The notes under the pieces are model-generated. The model was not told where the DNA came from, made no database searches, and saw only the letters and a list, made by a program, of their open reading frames with translations. Shown here piece after piece: positions 26,101 to 38,972 of a DNA stretch of 64,000 bases. The DNA is from Daphnia pulex (lineage: Eukaryota; Arthropoda; Branchiopoda; Diplostraca; Daphniidae): NCBI RefSeq assembly GCF_021134715.1, contig NC_060026.1, positions 4,030,001 to 4,094,000 on the forward strand. Direction: 5' to 3'. The first letter of the stretch is position 1. The number at the start of each line of letters is the position of its first letter. The position numbers were made by a program, and so were the translations under genes.

Positions 26101-29100
26101 CTGTCTTGGTAGGCTAATCTTTTTCTCCCCAATTTCTTTTTGTATGCTTGTACCTAAAGAAGCTTGTCTAAACTCAAATTAATGTCTTCCTTAGGCAATG
26201 GATCCAGAAGTAGTGGTGAATACAAGATACGACACCGCAGTCCGAACAGCCGCCAATTTTCTATCGGTCTTTCTCGGGAAATGTGGAGTTAAAAACAACG
26301 AGGAAGTTGATTATCGTCCACTGTTTGAAAATTTCGTACAAGTAAGAGTAGTATTATTTCCAGGGAAAGGTTAAGGTCAAAAGTATCTAATGAGGGTTGT
26401 TTTCATTAGGATCTCCTGAGCACCGTAAACAAGCCTGAGTGGCCGGCCGCCGAGTTGTTATTATCGCTGTTGGGCAAGCTGTTGGTGCAAAACTTTAGCA
26501 ACAAAAATGTCGATGTGCTGTTGCGAGTGGCATCCCTAGAGTACCTTGGCGTAGTGGCAGCTCGTCTCAGAAAGGACGCCGTCAGTTCTCAACTTAAAAC
26601 GGACACTATCGATCAATTGCTGAAGCAGGTTCGTGAAGATGAGGCTAACAACGCGGTGGAAGAATTCAAATCGAAAAAGCATAAAAAGAAGAAAAAGAGC
26701 GGAGACAAAGATCAAGAGAAAGAAAACATACCAGCAGATAAAATCGAGGTACTTGCGAAAACAAAAATTAAAGATGGGTTCTCATTTTTACTAGATCATA
26801 AGCACAAAAAATTAATTGCAATTTATTTTGTTTTTAGGTTCTTCAGTCATTGTTGCTCGATTATCTTGCTGTCAATTCTCAATGTGATCCTGCAATGCTT
26901 CATGCACGGCATTTCTACGTCGCTCAATGGTACATGGATATAAAAAACAGTGTGACCAAGAGATCCGTTTCGTCGGAAAATATACCCGAAACCGGTGTTG
27001 AGGAACGACCGCGGAATAAAGAAACACCTAAGAAAAAGAAGAAGAAGAAAAAGCGTAACCACTTTTCTTCATCTGAATCCTCGTCTTCGTCGTCGTCTTC
27101 TGAGGACGAAGACGACAATGCCAAGAAACCTGAACAGGAAAACACTGCCGCTGATTGCAATAACCACAATCAATCCCTGGAAATGGCCGATCGGAGAAAG
27201 AAGCTACTACTCTCAAAAATCAATCCTTTCCCAGAAGCAGCACCTGGTACAAGAACGCAGGTTTTAACAACGCCTCTTGATGCCGAAAGCTCAGAGCTTA
27301 TCACACGTTTTTTGGCTTCCAAAAGACAGTTTTCTCAAAGCTTTGACTCGTATCTCAAGCACATTTTGAAGGTAAACAATAAAAAACTCTATCCGTATTA
27401 TGTGTTTTGCTCAATTGCATCACTTTGTATTTTTAGGTCTTGACGGAACCGGCTATCGCTGTGCGAGCCAAAGCCATGAAATGCCTGACTCAAATCGTTG
27501 AATCGGACCCAGTCGTCCTGGCCCGGTCCGACATGCAACTTGGTGTTCATCATTCTTTCCTGGACCAAAGTACAGCAGTGAGAGAAGCAGCTGTTGATTT
27601 AGTTGGCAAATTTGTCCTATCACGCCCAGAGCTTATTGACAAATATTATACCATGTTGTCTGCGCGTATTTTGGACACGGGAGTTAGTGTTCGCAAAAGA
27701 GTCATTAAGGTAGTCATTAGTTATTTATTTGATAAAAATGACTCAAATTTAATGATGATTAATTCTTTTCCCAATAGATAATGAAAGACATCTGCACCGA
27801 ATGTCCCGATTTCCCCAAGATTCCAGAGATATGTGTGAAGATGATCAGGAGAGTGAACGACGAAGAAGGTGGCATCAAAAAGCTGGTCATGGAGGTCTTC
27901 CAAGCCATGTGGTTTAGCCCAGTCAGAGATAAGCCGACACTTGACTTTAATGCTTTAATGAGAAAGGTACTTGAGTTAAATCCCGATAATTGGATTTCGA
28001 ATTTCAAACTCATTTTTCATGCTATTTCTCAGGTTATGAACATAACTGACGTCGTGGCCGCCTGCAGAGATACCGGCTTAGATTGGCTTGAGCAACTGCT
28101 TCAACAGATGTTTCGACCCAAAGAAGACAAAGAAGACGTGACAAAAGCGAATGTTGAACCTTCCAAAGCCCTATTGATGGCCTGCCAACAAATCGTTGAC
28201 TGCTTAGTCGAAAATATTCTCCGACTCGAGGAAGCTTCTCTTGCTCGAGGCCCCAGTTCCGGTGAGTCCATAATTAATTTTTTGAATTAAACGAATTTTA
28301 TAACGATTTTCTTTTCCGTGTGTAGCGGGATCGGCGGATGGGAAAAACTCAAATGGCGGAGAAACGAAAGGAGCTTCTCAGCGATTAGTCGCCTGTATGA
28401 CTACGTTATATTTGTTCGCAAAAATACGACCCTTACTACTTGTGCCACATGCCATGACCCTTCAACCGTACTTGAGTCTTCGCTGTAGGACTCAGGGTGA
28501 CTATCAAATTATCAGTGACGTTGCCCGGACATTGGAAGTAGTAGTCCCCTTGCTGGAACATCCAAGTGAATCTTTCCTCGCTCAACTGGAAGAAGATGCT
28601 GTCAAGTTGATCTTGCAGCATGAAAAGGCAGTCGTAGCGGCTTGTTTATCTTGCCTTGGCTCGGTTGTTAATCATGTCACACGGAATTTCAAGCTCATTC
28701 GAGACTGCTTCCGAAAATATTTCGGTCCGTTGACTGAATACAAGCTTATGCACGAGAGAGACCCCGACAATCCACGACTCGTCCAACACCGGCCTTTTTT
28801 CCGAAGAGCACTTTTCACCGTGGGATTGCTACTGCGGCATTTCGATTTTACAGACGAAGAGGTGATTATTTTGTTTGATTGTTTGGATCTCAGGATTTCC
28901 ATGTTGAGACCTTGTTTTAATTTTGTTTTCTATGGTTTCAGGTGCGTTACGGGTTACCTGACTCTACCAAACAACAAGTGATGGAGATACTTCTTTACTT
29001 TGTGTGCCAAAACTGCACTGATATGCAGTTCTTCACTCTTCAGGTATTTAGAAAATATTTATTTTCCTAAATTTGCCTTATATAAAACCTTGAATTTGTT

Positions 29101-31169
29101 TTCCAGGCTATTGGTTCTGTTTGCATCAGGCATTATGACTTCATGTTGGGAGAATCCCTGAAATCAGTTTATCTTAATGTAAGTTGAAATTTGTGGTAAT
29201 CTTCATCAGGCTCTTACTTAACCTTTGTTCTTTTTTTATTATTTAGCGTTTATTGGAACCTTCTGTTCCCTTGCGACTGAAAGTTCAAGTGCTAAACAAC
29301 ATCGAAACCTACCTTCAGGTATATTTCTCCTGTGATTCATAATTTATGATACAATAGGTTAATACAACATTTCTCTGTAGGAAGAGGAAATTCGAATGAT
29401 CAAAGAAGATCAGCAGTGGTCCAAGACGTCAAAGAAGGAGAATCTCAAAGAAATGGGAGACGTAACCTCTGGAATGGCCAGTACCGTCATTCAACTTTAT
29501 CTAAAACCAATCCTTGATTGTTTCATCCATGGCGCGTCCAGTGTTCGACAATCAGCCTTCAGAGTGACGCAGTTGATTCTTCAGCAAGGATTGGTAGGCT
29601 TGTTTGGATTCTTGATTCTCGAATCAACGCGGCTTACTCAAGTGAAATTTCTTTCGAATAGGTTCATCCGGTGCAAATCGTTCCATACTTGATTTGCATC
29701 AGCACTGACGCGGAACGAGTATCGCACGCAGCAGACAAACAGTTGCAGGAAATAGAAAAGAAGTACCCCGGATTCATTCACATGAAAGCGTTGCAAGGCA
29801 TTCGACTATCGTACCAGTTACAGTCGCTAATTGAAAGTGCTCCAAAAGAGAATTCTCCTGTCCAGTCAGCTTCAAAGTATGTTTTCGAAAAGATGAATTT
29901 GTAATTTTTTGGCTTACTTAATTATTTGCAATTTACAGGAGCACACCGGAGACTCCTAATAAGAAAATCGGTACCAAGTGTTCTGTGGCTAGTGCAATAC
30001 AAGAAAGCCAAGGAATTGCTCGTGGTTTCCGGCTCAGGGAAGGGGAACATCCGTCTGCTCTCAATGGTTTCCTCTATTCCCTTCTTCGCGGTACTAAACA
30101 ACAGCGAAGAGCTCTCGTGCTTTCTATGCTCAAACAGTTCGACGAGACCTCGAAGAACCCTCTCGCACAGCTTCTATACTTGGCGGACAATCTAGCTTCT
30201 TTTCCTTATCAGGTAAAATTTGGATCGCAATTGTTTGATTGTATCGTTTCATTATTCCGTCAACATAAAAGTAATTATTTTGCCATTATTTAACAGGTGA
30301 TCGATGAGCCACTCTTTTTGATCCATCACATTGACATTATGGTGTCTGTGACGGGGTCTAACCTCTTGCAAGGATTCAGAGAATCTCTGCTCCCCAGTGC
30401 TGTACCTACTAGTCCGGAGGAGGAGGAAGACGATGAAGACATTGCGTCCATCATGCAACGGCTACCTCCAGACACAAGACCATTCGAAGAATTCTTGACG
30501 GCTGCTCAGGGTTGTCTCCTCCTTCTAATGCTTAAACAACACCTAAAGGACCAGTATGGCCTGACGGATGCCAAAATAACCCAGTATTCACCGTCAGAAG
30601 GTGCAAAGATTTACGAGAAGAACGCACCGAGGAAACTGGTCAACATATTTATGCCTAGACCAACTCTACATGCGTTGAAAGGTATGGAAACACCAACTAA
30701 GCCTTCCACTTGACGATAAATTAACCTGCTTTTAATTGTTCAAACAGAAAATCTCGGCTTAGGTGGATACTTGGAGGTGTCTAGTAAACAGAGTCTGGTG
30801 GAAAAGTATATCGAGTTCAAGCAGCTCATGCTCAAAATTGATCCTGCCGAAGAGGACGAAGAGGAGAGACTGGCTTCCGCCATGCGAACCTATCAAGTTA
30901 CCGAATCACCAGTCCCGACTGACGTCCCCGCAATTGGAGTGCCCATTTTTGGAGCAGCGCCGCCGATAATACCCGGCGTGGCGCTTATGGGTGCGCCGTC
31001 GACACCAATGAAAACCCCTCGATCAAAATCGTCGAAAACTCCAAGATCACCAAGAGGCGAGAAAAGCAGCAGTAGTAGTAAAAAGAAATCCCATAAGAAG
31101 AAAAAGCGGAAAATTGAAAGCGACGAGAGCAGTGATGACTCGGATTGCGACCCGGACTTCAGAGCTTAA
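23111..31169 (+). CDS. Nipped-B: Nipped-B / NIPBL (Scc2) cohesin loading factor
   Basis: Twenty-four coding exons, frame open throughout (2,146 codons): 23111-23174, 23242-23425, 23498-23762, 23821-24428, 24492-24990, 25074-25173, 25239-25490, 25555-25768, 25856-26108, 26195-26341, 26410-26748, 26838-27371, 27437-27709, 27778-27966, 28033-28261, 28326-28861, 28942-29043, 29107-29178, 29247-29318, 29381-29593, 29662-29876, 29939-30212, 30297-30681, 30748-31169. With Scc4/Mau2 the protein loads cohesin on chromatin in the nucleus. The start MNGEIPTIPIISLAGIASLS is the conserved NIPBL N-terminus that contacts Mau2. Residues ~85-370 are Gln/Pro-rich. Lys/Glu-rich stretches follow, then HEAT-type helical repeats through most of the C-terminal half. 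Lys-rich insertions lie near residues 950 and 1040-1070 and the tail is Lys/Ser/Asp-rich. Length is close to the fly protein and shorter than human. Confidence 0.95.
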
Positions 31170-32516
31170 ATGCTTTTGATACTGGTAACTGCAGTTTCTC
31201 AAAGTCATTTTTTTTTTCAGTTTGGGAAAGGTTACAACTGTCCCCGAATCGGCACTGCGGCATACAAAGAATTGAATTGTAAATGTCTACGGATCTATTT
31301 CCAAAATACTCTGTACCAGGCACTGTCGACTGTCAAAAGTCGGTCGGGTGAATCCAAGGAGAAATAATATGTACAGTTTTTTGCAGGGCTTATTTCTCAT
31401 TTTCGCGATCTTTCCTGCATAGAGAACGACAAACTAGTGTTATACATATATATATCTACGCATACTAGAGAGGGATTGGGTTAAGTAGTTACAAAACTTT
31501 ACTTTGAAATTCCCTCTCTCAAGTTCAAGGTGTTCTCATCTCTCGAATTCTACTGGGACTCTCCTCGTTCGCTGCTCTAGTTCACTCGCTTCATCTCGCG
31601 CCTGAATAACTTGAATCAAATTATTTTCGCACATGATGATGTATGGCAAATGCGAGGAATTTATAGCTGCCTGTGTTTGGTCGTATCTAGAACTATTTCC
31701 CCCCCTCCCGATTCTCTCGTTCCCGCCGCTGCGCCCCACCACCACAGATACACACCACAATTTTCTCTAAAGAGTTTAATTTATTATTCAGCTGGTTTTC
31801 CCAGTTGCTATAATCCTCTTCTCCCAATTTAGATTACCCTCCGTTGATCTATGATTGTTTATTTACTTTTTTTTCTTCCATTGAAAGAACGATATCCTTT
31901 TTTTTTTGTGTGTGTAACGGAAAAATGCGTTGAGGTGTAATTGCGTGTATGTATGTGGGCGTGTACCGTATTTTCTACTGTACCATAATTATGGACGTAC
32001 GAGTTTATTGTATTTGAAATATAAATCGACACAGTTTTGGAAGTAGTGATGTGTACCTACAATTGCTAAAATATGAAAATAATTACTTCTAAATACTGTA
32101 AACTCCCTGGCTCATCGTTCTAATACTTGCCGACATTCCCTGTCGTCAAGTGCGGTTCAGCAAGTTATCTTGCACATTTACGTTAATTTGGAAATCTATT
32201 AAGAATCGGTGTTGAACGCTGTAGTTTGGTTCTGTAGTGGATGGAGTTTGGAAATTCAACGCTGACACGGTAAATTATTTGTTTAAATTTTACGTTATGC
32301 TGAAAGGCGTATTCAAAGTTTCCCGGCAAAAAGACAAGTGAAGCACGATCGCTCGAACTGAAGCTCCCCTCGGGTTTACCCTTTTCCCCGTGCGGCCGGT
32401 GTGAGTCGTCTGCTTGAAATTGTTTCGGTTTTGCGGCTAGCTTTAATGTAGAGAAATTGAAGTTAAAGCTTAAAGTTAATGTTTAGATACTTTTCAACCG
32501 ACATTTTTGAATCAAG
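31170..32516. other. Nipped-B 3' UTR and mRpL2 upstream region
   Basis: No coding exon is supported. There are AT-rich tracts and variant poly(A)-like hexamers (AATATA near 32,020). The 100-200 bases before 32517 presumably hold the mRpL2 promoter and leader; no TATA box is obvious. Confidence 0.5.
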
Positions 32517-33713
32517 ATGATGCAACAGTTGTTGAATTCCTTTTCAAGACTATGTGTCACTAATAATTGCCTTACGTTTTCACAATGTATGTCGGTTAAA
32601 TTTCCAACACTCAGCCTAACAATCAACACACAACCCCAACTCCAGCAGATACGTTGCATAAATAAACTTGGGTATTTGACAGAAACTGGATGGAGAAACA
32701 TCGGTAACAAATGGTTAGTGAAATTCCCTGAGGAGTACACTGTAAAGAAACTACCACTCATGAAGTTGGCAGGAAGAGATCCTACTACAGGTAACATTTC
32801 ATTTGCAATTGAAGAAAGGATTTTTTAAACTGTTAATTCCTTCTAAAGGTAAAAAAGTGTATGGTGGTCTTGGAGGTGGACACAAGAAAAAGTACCGATG
32901 GGTTGATAATGTTCGTTCTGGACCAAAGGAAGGGCCTCCATCGGTTGAAAAAATCTTGAGACTGCAATATGACCCATGTCGAAGTTCAAAAATTGCATTG
33001 GTAGCAGCTGGAGACAGAGTAAGGTACATTTTAGCATCCTCAACTATGAAAGTTGGAGATTTAATATCAACATCTGGGCACATCCCCAGAAATGCAAGTA
33101 TGTACATACAGTGTATAATACTGATCAAGACCTTAATTTAAAGTGTAAATTTATTTTTATAGTTCGACCAAAAGAAGGAGATGCTCATCCATTAGGAGCA
33201 CTGCCAGTAGGCACTGAAGTTTGGTAATTGTTTTGATCATCTGTAAACAAGTATAAATTCTTAAAAAATCATATTTTGTTAGCTGTGTGGAAAAGTTTGT
33301 CGGAGAGGGAGCTTCAATTGCTGTAGTTGCCGGTTCCCGTGCTCTTCTTGTCCGTAAGGTTGGCGAACGCTGTATTCTTCAACTCCCTTCCAAACAAGAA
33401 CTTTCATTGAAGCAAGAGTGCATGGCAACTGTTGGACATTTATCTAATGAGGATCACAATACCAAACATATTGGCAGCCCCAACCGTTTGAGGTGGCTAG
33501 GGTTCCGACCTCGTTCTGGTCTGTGGCATCGGAAGGATGGAAGGTATTTTATCATTTACCGAATATGGTTATTTTTGGCATAGTTCTACAGTGTTATTTT
33601 TTTTTTTCAGGCATGGAAGAAAAATACGTCCTCTACCTCCTATCAAAGTGTTAGATAGTAGGAAATCTGACAAGGTTATAGAGTTACCTCTAACAATTAA
33701 AACTTTTTTCTGA
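32517..33713 (+). CDS. mRpL2: mitochondrial large-subunit ribosomal protein uL2m
   Basis: Five exons: 32517-32790, 32849-33097, 33163-33223, 33283-33543, 33611-33713 (315 codons plus stop). The N-terminal ~70 residues are rich in Ser, Thr, Arg and hydrophobic residues and carry no acidic cluster, as expected of a mitochondrial targeting presequence. The body has the uL2 blocks GGLGGGHKKKYRWVD, RVRYILA, GDAHPLGALPVGTEV, ATVGHLSNEDHN, NRLRWLGFRPRSGLWHRKDG and HGRKIRPLPP. The Gly/Pro/Trp-rich HRKDGRHGRKIRPLPP end is typical of the mitochondrial branch, where the family contributes to the peptidyl-transferase centre. All introns are 55-70 nt. The gene converges with the next gene on the minus strand across 153 bases. 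Confidence 0.94.
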
Positions 33714-33866
33714 AGTGTTTCCCCAATTCAAAAGTATGACGCTTTAGTCAATACACCATAGGTAATTTCACAAAATAATTAATGGTATCTAAACGAATCT
33801 TTGCTGGATCTCCCAATTTATTGCTTTTTACCAAGAGCAAATATGAGTAATTATTAAACAGATTAT

Positions 33867-34985
33867 TTAAAATTGCAGCATTACAGCAGATAATAACAGC
33901 GCACTAAGGCATATGACAGAAGTAGTTTTCTTAAAGACGATATTGCTTCCACCATTACATACTCGGCCGCATTCTGTCTTCGAGAAAAATGTGTGGATGA
34001 TTTCATTCACGCCTTCTAACGAAGGAGAGCATCGAGCGCTGGCCAATCCTAAGCTGGTTGCTTTAACGTTACAGGTACTTATACTAATCATCAAACGGCT
34101 GCAAATAGAGAAAGGAAAACATTTTGTAAGATTCTATAATCCTGAGAGCCTTGCAATAACTTACTTGCACTGGTTCATGTCAAGGCGCAGTCGTAGTAAA
34201 TCATTGACGTGGTCTATTCCGGCCATTTTTTCAACACACGAGACGAAACTCATTGGATTCCAGCAATCAGCATTTTGAGTCAAACCTATTACAGTTATGC
34301 CGTTAGCCAGTCATTTGAATTATAGTTAGCTGGAAAAAGAAAAGAGAAAAAAGAAAATTTTACCCAAGATGGCGAGCCGATCCTTGCCACAGAGTGAGTA
34401 GTACACAGCACGAAGTCCTCGTAACCACGCATCAAATCTATCACGTCCGTCTTTTTGGCCGCAGTCTGTATCTATAATGTCAGCTGTGCACTGAAGAGCG
34501 TCGTCGATTGATCTGAAATAATTCAAAATTTTAACTATTACCTTGTTTAACAACATTTCAAACTCTATTTTCATTTCCACCTGCAGAGATCGTTGCATTG
34601 CACCTTTCTCTTTGTTGAACCCAAGCAACGAAGATCTTGAGCTACGTCAGTAAAGCAGGCTGCGTTGTGTGGAGTGTTATAATTAGAAAATAATCAGTAA
34701 ATAGTTTTGAAAAATTTAAAGGAGGACATGTATAGAATTTTGTACCGTCTGCCAGGGTGGGTTCACATTTTTCGTCGTCGTCGTCATCATTCTCCATTAG
34801 TTTTTGCCCATCTGTTCAAATCCCACGAGATTTTGGGTTGAAAATTCAGTAGAATTTAGAAAATTGAAAATCGCCTATTTACACGTAACAAAAAATTTAA
34901 GCTTACCAGTGGATGTAACAACAAGAACAGACATAATAAGCAAAGAAATTCCGAAGGACCAAATCAGCGAATTAAAAGGCTTCAT
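33867..34985 (-). CDS. secreted Cys-rich protein with C-terminal hydrophobic tail, unrecognised family
   Basis: Six minus-strand exons: 34907-34985, 34746-34811, 34581-34659, 34364-34512, 34165-34285, 33867-34098 (241 residues). All joins are in frame with GT-AG introns. Residues 1-25 (MKPFNSLIWSFGISLLIMSV and following) form a clear signal peptide. An acidic patch DDDDDEK follows. The body has about 15 Cys residues in a mainly helical context (ACFTDVAQDLRCL, SVCGK-like SLCGKDRLAILG, DCWNPMSFVSCVEKMAG, KTECGRVCNGG). The last ~20 residues are hydrophobic after a short KKTT, like a GPI-attachment signal. I do not recognise the family; it resembles in general layout many arthropod secreted, disulphide-rich helical proteins. 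An upstream in-frame Met exists in the same exon, but it would bury the signal peptide, so I chose the Met at 34985. Confidence 0.75.
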
Positions 34986-36102
34986 TTTCGTTTTTTGGAA
35001 GTGGATCAAAATTCGGGGGAACTCTTCACCAGGATGCCTTTTGCTATTTGGTGCCAAAGGAACTCTTGTGCGTGATGGCACTGAATAATGACTGACGCCC
35101 CCCATATTTCGAAAGGACCTTCTTCAGCTATGTAAGTTGGCTTCATCATTGTCCGCTCCTCTCTTTCTCTCTCTCTTTTTTCTTTTCTAAACATTCCGGA
35201 TGTACGATTTCGATAAACCGATGCGATAGCAGGATTGTAATGGCCGAAAAAGGGTAGTTCTTCTTTGGGTCAATAGTATAGTCTGTACAAAAGACATTTA
35301 CCATCCTTAAAATAATGAACAAAATTCACCGTTAAGATATCGACTGGCCTTAATAGAAACCGATTAAAACCCTCAGCAAGGACATCTGATCTATTGTACT
35401 TTTGCTTTCCACCCACGACAGTCTTGTGCTAAATGAGTTATACTAGTTATAGTCATTAAATGATTAGTGAACAAAACGTTTGTCGGACAGTGGCGGTGTC
35501 TCCCCCCTGGAAAATCTGGAATTTCCACATTGCTTATCACACATACCTTATTTAAGATCTAGTTAGAGTAAATATGGTCTAATTTTGATCTGCAAACTTC
35601 GAAATCGAAAAACTATTTTCTTTTCACCAACTTAAATATACTAGGATAGATTGATTGTTAAAAGGGTGTATTACCGGTACCAAATCTGATTTTGTTTATT
35701 GTTTCGCGTAAATTGCATTTGCATAGTATTTAACAAAAATGTGAAGTGCAATAGGATGATTTCGCATACGAAAAATGTTAAACGACGCAGAGGACTAGAG
35801 GGTTACTTCTTTTCTTCTAAAACGGGCGGATCATCTTTTTTTAACCGGACCAATCTTCTTAAAACTCAATTACTAAATAAGAATACGTTTAAATTAAATA
35901 GCCAATACCAAGATAACATACACAGATAATTTGACTAAATTTTACATTTGGTTTTTTAAACGGACGCCGTTGAGGCCGGACGAAACACCAATCCGTTGAG
36001 CTCGCCATACCTGATGTTCGATAGTGCCGTCCCCTTCGCCTTGAGTGTCTAAAAACCATTTTCGTTGCTGGTTAATTTCTTTTTGGAAGACTTGACTTGC
36101 GT
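34986..36102. other. region between the Cys-rich gene and the PLA2 gene
   Basis: It holds the promoter side of the Cys-rich gene (to about 35,200) and DNA downstream of the PLA2 stop. The only coding-like signal is a possible basic C-terminal extension of the PLA2 gene near 35,930-36,048, treated under findings. Confidence 0.5.
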
Positions 36103-37001
36103 TTACCTCGAAAATGTATTCCTGCAATCAGGGCTTTGCCGATAACAACTTAAAGCGCTTACACTAAAAAAGATGAAACCCACAGACATACTAGCCTTGT
36201 CATTCATCGCGTTCAGCAAGCACTGTCGAAATTTGTCGTCACAATCGCAATGAGATCTTGCGTTAAATTATTCAAATTATCCATTTAAAAAAAAATTGAA
36301 AATTCATTCCATTTTAAAAAAGGAGATTATTTGCTGTGTCACAGTAGTGTGTCAAGGAAAGAACAAACGTACTTCGTGAAGATGGAATGGTTGCACAATC
36401 CGTATTTACAAGTTCCTGGTGACATGTAGTCATGACAATGATCATGCTCTCGGCAACACTTGTCCGCTGTTTCATGACGTCCAATATCGTCAAAATCATC
36501 CGCCACGTCTCCTAATCCACACCACTTCGTCCCTGAGGTAACGAATTATTTTAAAAAAAGGAAGTTATTTTTATTAATGTCTTTTTTTTGTCTTTTACCT
36601 GGATAGATAAAATGTCGATCAATTGCAGTCATATTTTGATTTAGGCCTAATGCCACCATCTGCTCGTGACATTCGGCAGCGATTGTTACCCATTCGTCTT
36701 GAGTAATCTTCCGTAGAGTTGGACCCGTCGGAAGATTTTCCATAACCTGGATCGGATCGCTAAAATGGATTTTCTCCTTGAGGCGCTTCGGAGAGTTGTA
36801 AATCGCACGAGTAATTTTTTTAACATACCTGTGGCCATAGATTCGACAAGGTTCGTTAGGATCGCTGTTCAAGAGCACGGCTCGTCTTCCTCGCGGATGT
36901 CCATCAAGTATTAATAGTTCGCTAGCGACTGTTTGGTTTGAAGCGATTGCGAAGGTTGCTTGAAAAAGTGACAACAAGACGGTTGCCTCAGCAAGCCTCA
37001 T
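36103..37001 (-). CDS. secreted group III-type phospholipase A2
   Basis: Four minus-strand exons: 36829-37001, 36599-36759, 36373-36532, 36103-36256 (215 residues). Residues 1-20 are a signal peptide. The calcium-loop motif WCGLGD is at residues 115-120, and the catalytic helix has CCREHDHC at 137-144 with His141 and Asp142. A second Cys-rich block HCDCDDKFRQCL and a late SCY follow, in the order expected of the group III (insect-type) enzymes. The family hydrolyses the sn-2 ester of phospholipids outside the cell with Ca2+. The ~90-residue segment before the calcium loop is a pro-region typical of arthropod members. Family membership is well supported; it is not evidence of venom function in this animal. 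The last exon reads through to a TAA that overlaps a possible donor site. Confidence 0.88.
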
Positions 37002-38972
37002 TGTCCAGTTAAGATGTGCCAGCCTGCTTCTTCCAAATCAAACTGCACTGTGAGACCACTACGAGGACGACTGGTACGGAGCGGTTTCAGAAGAAAAAAA
37101 AAGTCGGTCGCCATGTGTAAGTCGGACATCGCATTGAGATCACGCTGCGATGACCTGTTTTTGATCACAACTTTCAGTGTGGCTTTCTCAAAGCCATGGT
37201 TTCATTCCTTTTACGCGGTACCTTACGGACATACTTTCCCTTTGCATTATAGTTCCGAGTTTGTTCTTTACGTTGATTATTGATGTACGGCATAACTAAT
37301 TAGTCATTTCTTGAGCGCAGCAGTTTAAATAAAGGACATCAGACAAACCAAAATTTGTCGAATCCAAGTTGCATTGTGTCACTTCTAAGCCCGATAAGGT
37401 GCGTGGGAGATGTTTCCGCCTAACTCACGAAATCAGGAAAAACGCGGCCACAAATGAATAACCCCCTAAAGAGGATCTAGGGAATTTCTGTGACTCTCGG
37501 AGAAATTCTTATTTCATGGGAACTTAACCAAAAAAATAATAATACTAAAACCAAACAAACAACAACAAAAGAAGCGACTTGCTGCGATTGGTAAGGCTAC
37601 TTCTGGTAATGGAGAAAACGAGAATGGTGACACGGCCAATATTGGTATTAATCTCTGGACAGTTGCATCTCTTCTCTGATTACACTGCCTGGATAAAAAA
37701 AAAAGACCCATATCATCCTCCATCAGTTACAGCAGTTGGCCATTCTCAACGACCGAGAGTTGGACAAACTTCTCTCCAGTGTCAACATCACTCAAGTTGC
37801 TGACCTCTCTCTTGCGCAGAGCCTTTTTTGGCAAACTTTAACTTTAAAGGTATGTACTATGTACTTACACATTTTGGTGTTGTATAGCTAAATTTCGCGT
37901 TACGTTTATAACCCCGCTACCGAATCCGGCACTGCCGCAATGCGCTGTAGCAGTACTTCTATTTGTATAAAGGAAACAATGCTATTTTTCTAAGTTAAAA
38001 ATTTACATACAATAGTTCTTTTTAATTTCTTTGTATTTCTTCAGTTGCACCATTTATGTTCTTTTAAAAAAGCAAAATTTTATCATTTTGTATCCCCACA
38101 GAATTATCCCCCCCCCCCGGACTATATTTCAGAAATTTTTCTAAGAATTTTTTTTTTCGACCTTGCTTTTCAGGATAACTTACAGTATTTCTTTAAAAAC
38201 TAAGTCCGTTGTCTTTGATTTGGGTGGTGTTAACGCACTCCCTCACCTTTACGCCAACTGTAAAAAAATTGCCTTTTTGCGGAAGATTTTGTGATTACAG
38301 AATCATCAGCTGTGAAAGCTTGAACAGGGAAAAAAGTATCCATTGCCTCCATTGTCGGATGAGTTTTCAATAGCTTAGCAAATTTAATCGAATCCTTCGT
38401 TCATGAAGCTTGAAGAAAAACCGCCCATGCTTAGCAGTTGAATCACCGACAGGGAAAATCTAAGTTTTCTCTATAAGTATGAAAGAAACTATAAGATTTA
38501 AAAAAGGTAAAATTTAATAGAGTTACGTAACCATAACTTATTCATAATGCGTCCTGTTTTTATTATTGCCGGATGTTTTTGTGTTGATATTTGATATCGT
38601 GTTGAAATAGCCGCCAGAAGTATATCTTTGTTGTTCATTTCTTAAGCGCCAGATGGCTCCGGTAGATTTTGATTGTTATTTTTGTCTAAACTCACGCCTC
38701 ACGGGTGCTCTGCGGGATTCATTTCACAACCACTTGTTGCCTTCCGCTAATAGTTGCTAGGTTAAATAAACTTTTCTCCCTTACTTTGTATCGGGAAAGT
38801 TTTTTTACATTTTGTCTGTTCCAATTTCTTGTCGTAAACTCAGTTTGCCTTCCGTTTAGAAACCAGGAAAGTGTTGTCGTATTGTCGTAGTCCAGGCAGT
38901 GTTGTGAAGACTGTCGGTTCAGTCTGATAAAACCTTTCCGGACGATAAAGTCATACGCATTCTTAGTTCTTG
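37002..38972. other. divergent region between PLA2 and the SLC6 gene
   Basis: Almost 2 kb between two head-to-head starts. Most is non-coding. A segment at 37563-37852 has coding-like composition in two frames but no start, stop partner or recognised homologue (see findings). A C run lies near 38,110. Confidence 0.5.

Noticed and set aside
35942-36127. Separate exon EYIFEVNASQVFQKEINQQR for PLA2
   Set aside because: It would need a 41-base intron, below the usual size here, and would remove the conserved SCY segment that the continuous frame provides.
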